64,000 bases of DNA from Streptomyces sp. NBC_01237. GTDB taxonomy: Bacteria > Actinomycetota > Actinomycetes > Streptomycetales > Streptomycetaceae. How positions within the stretch are numbered: position 1 is the first letter of the stretch; each line of letters starts with the position of its first letter. The notes below the pieces were generated by a model. The model had not been told where the DNA came from. It saw only the letters and a program-made list of their open reading frames with translations, and did not search any database. The stretch spans positions 1,178,001 through 1,242,000 of the forward strand of contig NZ_CP108509.1 of the NCBI RefSeq assembly GCF_035917275.1, read 5' to 3'. The translations under genes and the position numbers were made by a program. Shown here piece after piece: positions 1 to 9,269 of the stretch.

Positions 1-350
1 AGGTTGGCGTAACCGTCGGCGGGGGTGATCGACCGGGAACGCTGGAAGGTACGGATCGCCGCGCAGTCCTCGGGGGACTGCGCACCGTCGACGGTCCGCT
101 CCAGGTACTCCTCCATGGGCCGCTGATAGGGGCCGGTGGCGGCGGTGCACGCCTCCGCCCCGGCCGCGGCCGCCGCCGTCCCGGGCAGCGCTGCCGTCAG
201 TCCCGCGCCCACCACGGCCAGCACCGCGATCCGCCGCCGCACCGCACCGCACCGAAGCCCCGCCCGTACGCCCCTCCCCCGTACCGCTGCCGCCCGGTCG
301 CCTCCTGCGGACGGCCCTCCCGTACGTCCGCTGGTATCCGCAGACCTCAT
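1..350 (-). CDS. Secreted peptidoglycan-binding-like protein, 5' end only
   Basis: Only the first 116 codons lie in the window; the gene runs off its left edge. The ATG at 350-348 gives an Arg-rich N-terminus, a hydrophobic stretch at about residues 37-58 and a signal-peptidase-like Ala-rich end, so the product should be exported. The mature part that is visible has two Cys and resembles the helical peptidoglycan-binding module seen before L,D-transpeptidase or lytic domains in Streptomyces (VDGAQSPEDCAAIRTFQ). The catalytic part, if any, is outside the window. Export is well supported; the cell-wall role is inferred from the partial module. Confidence 0.6.
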   Translation of the reverse strand, partial: MRSADTSGRTGGPSAGGDRAAAVRGRGVRAGLRCGAVRRRIAVLAVVGAGLTAALPGTAAAAAGAEACTAATGPYQRPMEEYLERTVDGAQSPEDCAAIRTFQRSRSITPADGYAN

Positions 351-479
351 GCCGACCTCCGCGTCTCGTGCGGCACAGCTCCCGGCGACGTGTGACCACC
401 GGCGCTCACCGGGCGACCGTCGCCCCTGCCACCCCACAGCTATCAGGAGCGGCCCGTCCGCGCCGCGCGGAGTATGCCG

Positions 480-541
480 AACCGGTGAGGCCCCCGGGAC
501 GGCACACGGGGAACGCGGCCGTCCGGGGGCCTCACCGGTTT
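480..541 (-). terminator. Hairpin terminator after the choice-of-anchor gene
   Basis: A near-perfect inverted repeat with arms at 480-502 and 519-540 (about 22 bp, one base bulged) lies just past the stop codon at 558. It has no clear U tract, which is usual for Streptomyces terminators. It separates the two neighbouring minus-strand secreted-protein genes. Confidence 0.75.
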
Positions 542-557
542 CGGGGAGGGAAATGGG

Positions 558-2696
558 TCACTTGTACTTGCCGGGCTCCCCCCGCTTGTTCGCGACCTTG
601 ACCGTCACGGTCTCACCGGCGTTCTGCTCGGTGATCACGTACGGGCCGTTCACCGGGTTCTCCGGCAGGACGTAACCCTCGGGTACGGCTGTTTCCAGCA
701 GGTAGTACGTCCCGAGCGGCAGTTCGTCGAAGACGCAGGATCCGACGGTGTCCGTGGAGCAGCCAGGACCGGTGCGGGTGTCCGGCGGCACGGTGCCGTC
801 CGGGCGGGTCTGGAGACCCGCGACCCCGTTGGACTCGCGCCACAGCTCGAAGACGGCCCCGGCGAGCGGCTTGCCGTTCTTCGCGTCGGTCTTGGCGACC
901 TCGATGGTCGACTCCTCGGTCGGCACCGATGTCCTGGTGTTCACCGCGGTGACGGTGACACCGTCGGGTGCGTTCGCGTCGGTGAGTACCAGCGGGCCGA
1001 ACACCGCGGGGTCGGGCAGGTCGTACCCGGCGGGTGCGGCCGTCTCCCGCCAGTAGTACGTACCGGTCTCGACGGTCCTGGTGCACCGACCGTCGGCACC
1101 GGTGGTGCAGGAGGTGCCGACCTGGGTGTCGGGAGTCCCACCGGTGGTCTGGAGACCGGCCACCCCGTTGGTCTCCTCCCACAGCTCGAACACCGCGCCG
1201 GGCAGCGCCTCACCCGTCGCCGCGTCCTGCTTGACGACCGTCACGGAGCCCGGGACGGGCGTCCTGTCGTCCTCGACGGTGATACTGACGCCGTCCGGAA
1301 CCTGTGCCTGGGTCAGCGTCAGGGGCCCGAAGACCGTCTGCGCGGGCAGCTCGTAGCCGGGCGGGGCCGCGGTCTCGCGCCAGTAGTACGTACCGAGGTC
1401 CACCGTCCTGGAGCACTCGCCGTCGGCACCGGTGGTGCAGGAGGTGCCGACCTGGGTGTCGGGAGTCCCACCGGTGGTCTGGAGGCCGGCCACCCCGTTG
1501 GTCTCCTCCCACAGCTCGAAGACCGCGCCGGGCAGCACGTCACCGGTCGCCGAGTCCTTCTTGACGACCGTCACCGGGGCCTGGGGCGTCGGGGCCGAGC
1601 AGTCCGGCAGGTCGCCGTCGAACGGGTAGGCGTGGAATTCCTGGCCGCCGCCCCCACTGGCGGAGCTGGTGTGGGTGAGGGAACCGGTAGTGAAGAAACG
1701 GCCGTTGACACCCGGCAGGGAGACGGTCGCCTCCGAGGCGGGGTTGCCGATCAGGACGCTGCCCTGGAACTGACCGGTTCCGGCCAGGTTCACCGTCGTG
1801 GCGTCCGGGAAGTTCCACAGCAGCCGCGGGCGGAGCTGGTTGAGCGGGTCGGTGTCCGCGATGCCACCGCTGAAGGTGCTGAGCGTGCGGGAGGTCCCGA
1901 GGACGTTCACCAGGACGGTGGCGCCCGCGGGAATGTTCTGGAAGACGAGGCCCTGCTGGGCACCGGTGCTCGTGGTCATGTCGAAGTCGACGTTGAAGAC
2001 CTGGAGGGCCGAGGTGTTGTCGCCGGTGAAGAGGGTCTGGCCGCCCTGGTTGACAGCGGTGCCGGTGGCGGGCCGCGGTCCGGCATCCGTGCGCGCGTAG
2101 CACTGGCTCGCGGTGGTGAGCAGGCCGGGAAGCTGCGCGTACGGTGCGGCGGCGTCCGGGTCGGCGGTGACCGTGCCCTCGATGGTGCCCGTGGCGGTCC
2201 CCGCGTGCCGGACGACCCCGCCCTCGGCGAGCAGACGCTGACCGGCGGCCACGGAGACGTTGCCGCCCGTGGTGAGGAAGTCCGCGCCGTCCGGCGGGGG
2301 GACCCGTGAGCCGACGCCCACGATGCCGACGTTGTAGATCGCGCTGCCCGCGGCGCTCTTGTTCTGGTCGAAGTCGCCCAGGACGACGAGGCGGCCCTCG
2401 GCCTCGGCGGCGCGTTCGCGGACCCGGTAGTCGCCGCCCGTGAAGATGTTGATGCCGTTGTCGCGGCCCATGATCGGGCCGTTGCTGACGGGCGGGTACG
2501 GATCCGGGCAGTCGCCCGGGACGCAGGGACCGAGGCCGCCGGGGAGGGGCGCTGCCAGGGCCGGTGTAGCCGCGGCACCGAGGGCGATGACGGGGGCCGA
2601 CGCGGCGGCGACCATGTACGCGAGTCCGGTGGCCCAGGCTCGGGTGCGTGGGCGTCCGGTGGGCCCCCGGCCGGATAGCTGGGTGAGGAGTTTCAT
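558..2696 (-). CDS. Choice-of-anchor A family secreted protein with three SpaA repeats
   Basis: The 712-residue product, read from the ATG at 2696, has a signal peptide ending in an APALAAP-type cleavage site. It is followed by a choice-of-anchor A type beta-rich domain (about residues 50-350) and three tandem SpaA/Cna_B prealbumin-like repeats of about 110 residues each. In this repeat family a Lys (VTVVKxD) and a terminal Asn form an intramolecular isopeptide bond. Repeats 2 and 3 keep the Asn (VNTR, ANKR), while repeat 1 has Asp (EDDR). There is no LPxTG or LAxTG motif or C-terminal membrane helix, so the protein is probably secreted or held non-covalently. An in-frame upstream start at 2765 exists, but it would place 23 charged residues before the signal peptide. 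No strong ribosome binding site is visible for either start. Confidence 0.85.
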   Translation of the reverse strand: MKLLTQLSGRGPTGRPRTRAWATGLAYMVAAASAPVIALGAAATPALAAPLPGGLGPCVPGDCPDPYPPVSNGPIMGRDNGINIFTGGDYRVRERAAEAEGRLVVLGDFDQNKSAAGSAIYNVGIVGVGSRVPPPDGADFLTTGGNVSVAAGQRLLAEGGVVRHAGTATGTIEGTVTADPDAAAPYAQLPGLLTTASQCYARTDAGPRPATGTAVNQGGQTLFTGDNTSALQVFNVDFDMTTSTGAQQGLVFQNIPAGATVLVNVLGTSRTLSTFSGGIADTDPLNQLRPRLLWNFPDATTVNLAGTGQFQGSVLIGNPASEATVSLPGVNGRFFTTGSLTHTSSASGGGGQEFHAYPFDGDLPDCSAPTPQAPVTVVKKDSATGDVLPGAVFELWEETNGVAGLQTTGGTPDTQVGTSCTTGADGECSRTVDLGTYYWRETAAPPGYELPAQTVFGPLTLTQAQVPDGVSITVEDDRTPVPGSVTVVKQDAATGEALPGAVFELWEETNGVAGLQTTGGTPDTQVGTSCTTGADGRCTRTVETGTYYWRETAAPAGYDLPDPAVFGPLVLTDANAPDGVTVTAVNTRTSVPTEESTIEVAKTDAKNGKPLAGAVFELWRESNGVAGLQTRPDGTVPPDTRTGPGCSTDTVGSCVFDELPLGTYYLLETAVPEGYVLPENPVNGPYVITEQNAGETVTVKVANKRGEPGKYK
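1087..1534. repeat. Direct repeat inside the SpaA-repeat gene
   Basis: About 118 nt at 1087-1204 recur at 1417-1534 with only a few mismatches (period 330 nt). They encode the same part of SpaA repeats 2 and 1. Identity at third codon positions points to a recent duplication or gene conversion of one repeat. Confidence 0.85.
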
Positions 2697-3005
2697 ATGT
2701 GGCGTTGTCGCACGCGCGCGGGGGATGACCCGTGCGGGACACTCGCTCCGAGCCGTTTGCCGCACGACAGATCACCCGACCGGGCCGGTGGCGCCCGGAC
2801 GGAGACGGGGCGAACCCGTGGAGCGGGACGCGGCACTCGAAGCCTCCCGGACCATGAGCCTGAAGGGTCCGGCCGCTGTCGCGCCAGGTGCGTCACGGCT
2901 GCTGGCGGGTGATGCGGGTCGCAGGAGCGACCGGGTGATCCGTTCGCGCCATTGCCCGACGAGGACGGGATCGGCCCGTGACGCTCGTAGGTGGCCGGGC
3001 GGCGC
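2697..3005. other. Intergenic region, no gene seen
   Basis: Between the start of the choice-of-anchor gene and the end of the flavin monooxygenase gene, I see no coding region with Streptomyces-like codon use and no clear hairpin. It should contain the promoter of the minus-strand gene at 2696, but no motif is distinct enough to name. Confidence 0.5.
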
Positions 3006-4133
3006 TCAGTCGGAGGCGCCCCTGAAGAAGTCGATCAGGCCGAACGGTGCGCGGTCGCCGAGGCAGAGGTCCAGGATTTCGTGGGCGTCCGCGTAGAAGG
3101 ATTCGCTGCGCGGGAACAGCGCCTCCTCGTAGACGGCGAGTGCCGCCTCGATGTCGTCGGGGTGAGCGGCGATCGCCCTGCCGAGTTCGGCCCCGTCGAG
3201 CATGGCCAGGTTCGCGCCGTCGCCGGACGGCGGCATCAGATGTGCGGCATCGCCGAGGAGCGTCACCCCGGGCACCCGGTCCCACCGGTGTCCGTCCGGG
3301 AGCGTGTGGATCATACGCGCGACCGGTGCGGTCCCGCCCTCGGTGATCAGCGCGGTGAGGTGCGGGGCCCACCCGTCGAACTCGGCCGCGACCTGCGCGC
3401 TCGCGGTGGCGGGGTCGGTGAGGTCGATGCCGGCGATCCACTCGGCGGAACGGTTCAGCTCGATGTACGTGTGGAGGATGTTCCCCGCCTCGCGGTGCGC
3501 GACGATCCCCTTCCCCGGGGTCAGCGCGTACATCGCGCCATCGCCGACCGCCTCGGCCGTCGCGGAGTGCCGCTCGTCCACGTCGTAGAGGTAGGTCTCG
3601 ATGAATGTCGTGCCGATGTACTCGGGCTCCGCATCGGAAAGCAGCGGCCTGATCTTCGACCAGGCACCGTCGGCGCCGACGAGGAGGCCGCTGGTCACGG
3701 TCGAGCCGTCGGCGAAGGCCAGCTCGTGCCGGCCGTCGCCGACGGGCCGGACACCGGTGACCTTGCGTCCCCACCGGACCACGCCGTCGGGCAGGGAGCC
3801 GAGCAGGATCCGGCGCAGATCTCCGCGCAGCACCTCGGGGCGCCCCTGCGTCCCGTCGGCGGGGTCGTCGAGCAGCACCGCGCCGTTCCGGTCGAGCATG
3901 CGCAACGCCTCGGCGCCCTCGTGGATGATCGCGCGGAACTCGTCGGTGAGGCCCGCCTCCGCGAGCGCACGCTGCCCGTCGTCCTCGTGGATGTCGAGCT
4001 GGCCGCCCTGCGTACGGGCCTCCGCCGAGGGGTCCGCCTCATAGACCGTGGCGGGAATGCCGTGGACGTGGAGCACACGGGCGAGGGTGAGGCCGCCGAG
4101 GCCCGCACCGACGATCGTGATGGGTGTCGCCAT
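3006..4133 (-). CDS. FAD-dependent monooxygenase, TetX-like
   Basis: The 375-residue protein has the group A flavoprotein monooxygenase layout: an N-terminal FAD-binding GxGxxG (residues 9-14, GAGLGG), the ribose-binding Glu at about residue 32 and the second FAD motif GDAAHLMPPSGDG at about residue 294. Spacing and length fit the TetX/aromatic-hydroxylase family, which uses NAD(P)H and O2 to hydroxylate small aromatic or polyketide substrates, including tetracyclines. The gene is divergent from a TetR-family regulator, and a palindrome lies in the shared promoter region, so it is probably induced by its substrate. The substrate cannot be read from sequence; tetracycline inactivation is only one option. 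Confidence 0.88.
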   Translation of the reverse strand: MATPITIVGAGLGGLTLARVLHVHGIPATVYEADPSAEARTQGGQLDIHEDDGQRALAEAGLTDEFRAIIHEGAEALRMLDRNGAVLLDDPADGTQGRPEVLRGDLRRILLGSLPDGVVRWGRKVTGVRPVGDGRHELAFADGSTVTSGLLVGADGAWSKIRPLLSDAEPEYIGTTFIETYLYDVDERHSATAEAVGDGAMYALTPGKGIVAHREAGNILHTYIELNRSAEWIAGIDLTDPATASAQVAAEFDGWAPHLTALITEGGTAPVARMIHTLPDGHRWDRVPGVTLLGDAAHLMPPSGDGANLAMLDGAELGRAIAAHPDDIEAALAVYEEALFPRSESFYADAHEILDLCLGDRAPFGLIDFFRGASD

Positions 4134-4160
4134 GATGGTCCTTTCGCAAACTGATTAGAA

Positions 4161-4189
4161 CGCCGTTCCACAACCACTTTGGAACGGCG
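4161..4189. promoter_or_regulatory. Palindromic TetR-type operator
   Basis: A perfect 10-bp inverted repeat (CGCCGTTCCA, 9-nt spacer, TGGAACGGCG) sits between the divergent monooxygenase and TetR genes. Its position over the shared promoter region suggests that the TetR protein represses both genes from here. Confidence 0.8.
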
Positions 4190-4214
4190 ATCCATCTATG
4201 TCAAAATCGTGCTC

Positions 4215-4886
4215 ATGGCTACCAAGTCGCGGCGGACCGATCGGCGCACGGACGCGCTCTCGAAGGAGCGGATCGTCGGGGCCGCGATCGAGATCCTCGA
4301 CTCCGAGGGCGAGAGCGCTCTGACCTTCCGGGCACTCACGGCGCGCCTGGCCACCGGGAGCGGGGCGATCTACTACCACGTCGCCAACAAGGGCGACCTG
4401 CTCGCGGCGACCACGAACTCCGTCATCGCGCGTGCCATGACCGAGGTGGTCAGCGTCGCGGAGCCCCGGGAGGCGATCCGTGCCATCGCCCTCGGGGTGT
4501 TCGACGCGATCGACGCACATCCCTGGGTGGGCGCCCAGCTCTCCCGTGAGCCGTGGCACTCCGCGATGCTGCAGATCTTCGAAAGCGTCGGCGAGCAGCT
4601 CCAGGCGCTGGGCGTCCCCGAACGGGCGCAGTTCGACTGCGCGTCCGCGCTCGTGAACTACATCCTCGGCCTCGCGGGGCAGTACGCCGCGGGCGCCCGC
4701 CTCCAGGCCCCCGAGACGGATCGGTCGGCCTTCCTCGCGGTCTTCGCCGCGGAGTGGGCGCAGCTCGCCCCGGCGGAGTACCCGTTCATGCGTCAGGTGG
4801 CGACGCAGCTGCGTGATCACGACGACCGCGAGCAGTTCCTCGCCGGCATCGACCTCATACTGACCGGCATCGCATCCGTCCGGTAG
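4215..4886 (+). CDS. TetR family transcriptional regulator
   Basis: The 223-residue product has a TetR N-terminal helix-turn-helix (about residues 18-62, ending in GAIYYHVANKGDLLAA) and a helical C-terminal ligand domain. I chose the ATG at 4215. A possible in-frame TTG at 4179 lies inside the operator palindrome and would add 12 residues not typical of the family. Divergent placement opposite the TetX-like monooxygenase, with a palindrome between, suggests it represses that gene and itself and releases DNA when it binds the enzyme's substrate or a related molecule. Confidence 0.88.
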   Translation: MATKSRRTDRRTDALSKERIVGAAIEILDSEGESALTFRALTARLATGSGAIYYHVANKGDLLAATTNSVIARAMTEVVSVAEPREAIRAIALGVFDAIDAHPWVGAQLSREPWHSAMLQIFESVGEQLQALGVPERAQFDCASALVNYILGLAGQYAAGARLQAPETDRSAFLAVFAAEWAQLAPAEYPFMRQVATQLRDHDDREQFLAGIDLILTGIASVR

Positions 4887-4991
4887 TCCGGTGGACGGTT
4901 CCCGGCCCCGGGGCCGGTGGGGTCCCACGCGTCGGAGGTGTCGGCACCCCGGTAGCCGGTGAGGTCCCGCAGCAGCCACCAGCAGAAGCCG

Positions 4992-5867
4992 TCATCCGTC
5001 GAAGCCCTGTGCGCCGACGGCGCCCCGCACGAATCGCCGCAGGTGCGCACGGACGGCGTCGGGCTGCTCCAACCAGGGTTCGTGTCCTGCGCCCTCGATC
5101 CGTGTCAGCGGTACAGCGAGACGGAGCGCGAGCGATTCGAGTGCCGCCAGAGGGCGGGGATCGCCGCGTCCACCGAGGAGCTCCGCCCGTGCGGGCAAAC
5201 ATGCGCGCAGCTCGGCCAGGCGCTCGTCGAGCGGGTCCGCGCGCCCTGCCCTGCCGAGTTCGGCGTTCATGGCCCAGTTGACCGGGCGACGCCGCCGGGC
5301 GCCCTGGGCTGCCCAGTGCCACCCGCGTTCGAGATCGGCGTGGTCGGCGAACCAGGCCAGCGTGAGCAGTTCGACTTCCTGCTCCTCCGTGCGGTGCGAC
5401 AACTCCTCCAGCTCACGGAGTCGCGCCTGCTGCACCACGGACATGCGACGGCCGCGCTCCGCCTGTTCCCCCGTACGCCAGTCACCGACGAAGGGTCCGC
5501 ACATCAGGAGCACTGCGGCAACCCGGTCCGAGTGCGCCAGGCAGAACCGGCTCGCCAGATCGGTGCCGTAGGAGTGCCCGATCAACACGGCCTCGGGCAC
5601 GTCCCATGCGTCGAGCAGCCCGGCGAGATCCTCGACATGCCGGGCAAGGGAATGAGGGCCCCGCCACGGGGACTGTCCCGTACCACGCTGGTCATACCGG
5701 TACACCGGGGCAAGGTCCGCGACCATGGGGGCGACATCGCCCAGATAGTCCGGCAGACCCGGACCGCCATGCAGCATGACCACAGCCGGCCTCCGGGTCG
5801 TATCCCCCGACGCCACCCAGCGCAACCGCGCCCCGTCGGTCATCGGCACAAGGCCCTGCGCCTCCAT
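4992..5867 (-). CDS. Alpha/beta hydrolase
   Basis: The 291-residue protein shows the alpha/beta-hydrolase fold signature: the oxyanion HGGPG at residues 33-37, YDQRGTGQS at about 58-66, the nucleophile elbow GHSYG with Ser at about residue 99 and a late catalytic His (EGAGHEPW). HGGPG with DQRG is typical of the proline iminopeptidase/S33-like branch, so an aminopeptidase or esterase role is plausible. The ATG at 5867 is preceded by a GAGGTGA ribosome binding site. It ends convergently with the TetR gene. About 100 bp separate it from the next minus-strand gene, so it may be a distal member of the siderophore-import operon or independent. Confidence 0.85.
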   Translation of the reverse strand: MEAQGLVPMTDGARLRWVASGDTTRRPAVVMLHGGPGLPDYLGDVAPMVADLAPVYRYDQRGTGQSPWRGPHSLARHVEDLAGLLDAWDVPEAVLIGHSYGTDLASRFCLAHSDRVAAVLLMCGPFVGDWRTGEQAERGRRMSVVQQARLRELEELSHRTEEQEVELLTLAWFADHADLERGWHWAAQGARRRRPVNWAMNAELGRAGRADPLDERLAELRACLPARAELLGGRGDPRPLAALESLALRLAVPLTRIEGAGHEPWLEQPDAVRAHLRRFVRGAVGAQGFDG

Positions 5868-5968
5868 CGAAGTCACCTCGGCAAACCTACCGGTCCTGCC
5901 GAGGGCCCGCCGAGAGCTGACGAACCCACCCGCCGCCGATGCCGGGTGGGGTGCCGGCCCCGAGGGGG

Positions 5969-7072
5969 CTACTCGTCGGCCGGCCGGGAAGAAGGCGCAC
6001 CGCTCCGCTGCGGGCGGCCGATGGTCACGGCACCGCTGAAGCCGGAGACAACCGACATCGTGTCCAGCGATCGATCGGCAACGGGCAGCAGATGGGCATC
6101 GACCCAGGTGTCCCCCGTTGCCGCGTTGGCCCACGGGTCATCGACGACCACGGCGCCGGGCACGACGCCGTGACAGAGCACCCAGTGCGGTACGTCGAAC
6201 CCTTGCATCCCGGCCAGCGAGACCAGGAGCAGCACATGCTCCCGTCGGCCGACCGCGGAGCGGATCGCGGCCGTGGAGAGACGGTGCGGGGCGATCGGTA
6301 CGCCGATCCGTCCGGCGTCCGTACGCGACATGCGCTGGAGGTGCGCACGCCACTCCTGCTCGCTCTGCGAAAGGTGGTCGAGCAGGACGGGCCGGTCCAC
6401 GTCGAGGTGGACCTCGACGGGGGACGACGGCCAGGCCCGGCGTACGGCAACGCCCAGTCCCACGGGCTCGCACGCGGGGAAGTTGGTCGCGTCGCGCCAC
6501 AGCGTCAGCTCCGCCCGGCGGTCGAACTCCTCCCGCGACAGCACCCCCGCATGCGCCTGGGCGACCAGGGCGGTGACGGCGCCGCACGTGAAGTGCGTGG
6601 TCTGCCCGTAGTACGGAGGCTCGGTCACCGTGCTGTCGTGCAGCCAGCGAACGTAACCGGCCGCGGGCCCCGCAACGTCCTCCGGTCGCGCGAGCGGAGG
6701 GCTCAGCGCGGCGAAACCGGCGGCAGCGGCGTCCTCGGGGCCGGCCGTCCATCCTTCCCACTTGACCTGCGCGAGCTCCCGGCCGCGTGCGTGGGCGACG
6801 ACGGCCGCGACGGCTGCCGGGATGTCACCGATGGCGTCGACGATCTTCAGATAGGCCGTGTGCGGGCGTGCCGTCACGAGCGCGGCAGCGGTCCAGTCCT
6901 CGCCGTCCTCACCCGGAACGGCCACGATGCGGGGGGCGTGGGCGGTGCGGTCGACGGCGTGCCAGCGCTCCAGCACCTCAGGGTGTCCGAGTCGTCTCAG
7001 CGGGGTCGGCGAGCTACCGGCCTCGAACGGGACGACGAGGGGATTCACGGGCGTTTTCTGCTGGGACGTCAT
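5969..7072 (-). CDS. C39-like cysteine peptidase homologue
   Basis: The 367-residue product has no signal peptide. Its second half looks like a peptidase C39-type papain-fold domain: QTTHFTCGA places a Cys at about residue 163 in the usual nucleophile context, and VPHWVLCHG followed by VVVDDPW supplies candidate His and Asp. The first 130 residues are not recognised. The ATG at 7072 has an AGGAG site upstream. It follows the siderophore ATPase, binding lipoprotein and permease on the same strand, with about 95 bp between it and the permease. One inference is intracellular amide or ester cleavage of an imported siderophore, but nothing in the sequence proves that. Confidence 0.65.
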   Translation of the reverse strand: MTSQQKTPVNPLVVPFEAGSSPTPLRRLGHPEVLERWHAVDRTAHAPRIVAVPGEDGEDWTAAALVTARPHTAYLKIVDAIGDIPAAVAAVVAHARGRELAQVKWEGWTAGPEDAAAAGFAALSPPLARPEDVAGPAAGYVRWLHDSTVTEPPYYGQTTHFTCGAVTALVAQAHAGVLSREEFDRRAELTLWRDATNFPACEPVGLGVAVRRAWPSSPVEVHLDVDRPVLLDHLSQSEQEWRAHLQRMSRTDAGRIGVPIAPHRLSTAAIRSAVGRREHVLLLVSLAGMQGFDVPHWVLCHGVVPGAVVVDDPWANAATGDTWVDAHLLPVADRSLDTMSVVSGFSGAVTIGRPQRSGAPSSRPADE

Positions 7073-7166
7073 TCCGGTACTCCTGGTGGATCTGAGAGGG
7101 AGGGGCGTGGCCCCGCGCCCGGGGGCCGGTGGCAGGCCGGTCGGCGCGGGACGCTGCCGCCCGGTG

Positions 7167-9269
7167 TCATGCGCGGGACTGCCGGAGCACCCAGATGAAG
7201 TACGGAGCACCGACCAGAGCGATCATGAGGCCCGCCGGCATCTGGGCGGGCGCGACGAGCGTGCGGCCGAGGGCGTCGGCCACGCACACCAGCAATCCGC
7301 CGAGCAGCATCGCGACCGGAATCGCGCGGCCGTGCCGGGCGCCCACCAATGACCGGGCGAGATGCGGGGCGACGAGACCCACGAAGCCGACGACGCCGAC
7401 GGCGATCACGCTGAGCGCGGCGAGCACCGCGGCGATCGCCAGCGCGGCGAAGCGGGTGCGTTCGACCCTGACGCCGACGATGCGCGGGGTGTCCTCGTCG
7501 ACGGCGAGCAGGTCGAGCCGGCCCCGCATGGCGAACAGCACGGGAAGCGCGAGCGCCAGGGCCACCGCGACCGGTACGACGTCGGGCAGCGTGCGGCCGT
7601 AGGTCGTGCCGGAGAGCCAGGTGAAGATCCGGGGCGTGTTGTACGGGTCGGCGCGCAGCAGGAGGAAGGTGGTGATGGAGCTGAGGCCGTACCCGCACCC
7701 GATGCCGATCAGTACGAACCGGTCGGGCAGGAAGCCGCCGCGCCAGGCCAGCAGGGCGATCAGCCCGAAGGTGGCGAGCCCCGCCGCGACCGCGACCGCG
7801 ATGAGCACGGGCCGACCGCCCGACAGGCCGGAGGTGACCACGCTCGCCGCGCCCAGCCCGGCGCCCGCCGTGATGCCGAGCACCCCCGGCTCCGCCAGCG
7901 GGTTGCGTACCGCGCCCTGCACGACACATCCGGCCAGTCCGAGCGCCGCGCCGGCGAGGACCGCGGCCGTCACCCGGGGCACCCGGTCGTCGAGCGCCTG
8001 GCCGATCAGGTCCGGGGCGGCGCCGCGGAACCACAGCGTGATGTCCCCCGTCCGCAGCCAGAGGCTGCCCGCCAGGACTGCCACCAGGACCGCCCCGGCC
8101 AGGAGTGTCACCACAGCGAACACGACGAGGAGGAACCCGCGGCGTGAGCGTGCGGCGACCCGTGAGGGCGGTGGCTGCCGGAGCCGGCCCGTGTCGCGCA
8201 GGCGCAGCGCGAGGACCACGATCACGACGGAGCCGAGCAGCGCGGTCGGCACGCCGGTGGGAATGGAGGCGGCCCCGTCCGCCCCCTGCACCGCGCGCAG
8301 GGACGCGTCCGCGAGCAGGATGAGCAGCGCGCCGAACAGCCCGGCCGCGGGCACCAGGAAGAGGTGCCGGCGCAACGCCCGGACGCGTCCCGCGATCAGG
8401 CGGGCCAGGACGGGGGCACCGAGGCCGACGAAGGAGATCGGGCCCGCGAGGGTCACCGCCGTACTGGTCAGAAGTACCGCGCAGATCACGGCTGTCACGC
8501 GGGTGGTCCGGACCGGCACACCGAGGGTGGACGCGGCGTCGTCACCCAGGTTCATCACGTCGAGCCGCCGGGACAGCACCAGGGCGACGCACAGCACCAC
8601 GGCCACGAGAGGGAAGGCGCGTGCCGCGGCGTCGATGTTCAGCTGTGCGAGCGAACCGCTCCCCCAGGCGAAGAGCCCGGTCGTGTTCTGGTTGAACAGG
8701 ATGAGGAGCATCCCGGTCGCCGCGTCCAGGGCCATGGCCGTCGCCGATCCGGCGAGGATGAGGCGGGTGCCCGCGGTGCCCGCCGCCCGGCCCGCGAGGA
8801 GCAGCACGAGCGCCGCCGCGACCAGGCCGCCGGTGAAGGCGACGGCCCCCGACGCCCACAGCGGAACGGCGAGGCCGAAGGCGGCGACGAGTGTGAGTGT
8901 GAGGTAGGCCCCGGCCGTGACCGCGAGGGTGTCGGGGGAGGCCAGGGCGTTGTGCGTGACGGACTGGAGCAGCGCACCGGCGGTGCCGAGGGCGAAGCCC
9001 ACCGCGACGCCCGCGAGCAGGCGCGGCAGGCGTGAGCCGGTGAGGATCTCACCGACCGGTGCGTCACCGGTGCTTTCCCGGTTCCCGGCGAGATGGCGCA
9101 CCAGGTCGCCGACGCCGACGCCGGACGTCCCCTGCGTCAGGTGCCACATGCCCACCAGCGCGGTCACGACGAGAAGGAGTGCCAGGACGGCCACGCCCTG
9201 GGGGCCGCCACCGCGCTCGGCGCGCGGCAGCGTTCCCCCTGCGGATTTCACTGTCTGCGGTGTGCTCAC
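7167..9269 (-). CDS. Siderophore ABC permease, fused FecCD-FecCD
   Basis: The 700-residue integral membrane protein consists of two FecCD-type halves (each about 330 residues with 9-10 hydrophobic segments) joined by an Arg-rich linker, as in FhuB. Both halves carry the family motifs near helix 3 (VTHNALASPDTLAV and VRNPLAEPGVLGI) and the GPISFVGL/GFVGLVAPH loop that contacts the ATPase. The start is a GTG at 9269 whose bases overlap the TGA of the binding-protein gene, so the two are translationally coupled. One fused chain makes the full transmembrane pore, imports an Fe(III)-siderophore and is powered by the ATPase at 10385. Confidence 0.9.
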   Translation of the reverse strand: MSTPQTVKSAGGTLPRAERGGGPQGVAVLALLLVVTALVGMWHLTQGTSGVGVGDLVRHLAGNRESTGDAPVGEILTGSRLPRLLAGVAVGFALGTAGALLQSVTHNALASPDTLAVTAGAYLTLTLVAAFGLAVPLWASGAVAFTGGLVAAALVLLLAGRAAGTAGTRLILAGSATAMALDAATGMLLILFNQNTTGLFAWGSGSLAQLNIDAAARAFPLVAVVLCVALVLSRRLDVMNLGDDAASTLGVPVRTTRVTAVICAVLLTSTAVTLAGPISFVGLGAPVLARLIAGRVRALRRHLFLVPAAGLFGALLILLADASLRAVQGADGAASIPTGVPTALLGSVVIVVLALRLRDTGRLRQPPPSRVAARSRRGFLLVVFAVVTLLAGAVLVAVLAGSLWLRTGDITLWFRGAAPDLIGQALDDRVPRVTAAVLAGAALGLAGCVVQGAVRNPLAEPGVLGITAGAGLGAASVVTSGLSGGRPVLIAVAVAAGLATFGLIALLAWRGGFLPDRFVLIGIGCGYGLSSITTFLLLRADPYNTPRIFTWLSGTTYGRTLPDVVPVAVALALALPVLFAMRGRLDLLAVDEDTPRIVGVRVERTRFAALAIAAVLAALSVIAVGVVGFVGLVAPHLARSLVGARHGRAIPVAMLLGGLLVCVADALGRTLVAPAQMPAGLMIALVGAPYFIWVLRQSRA

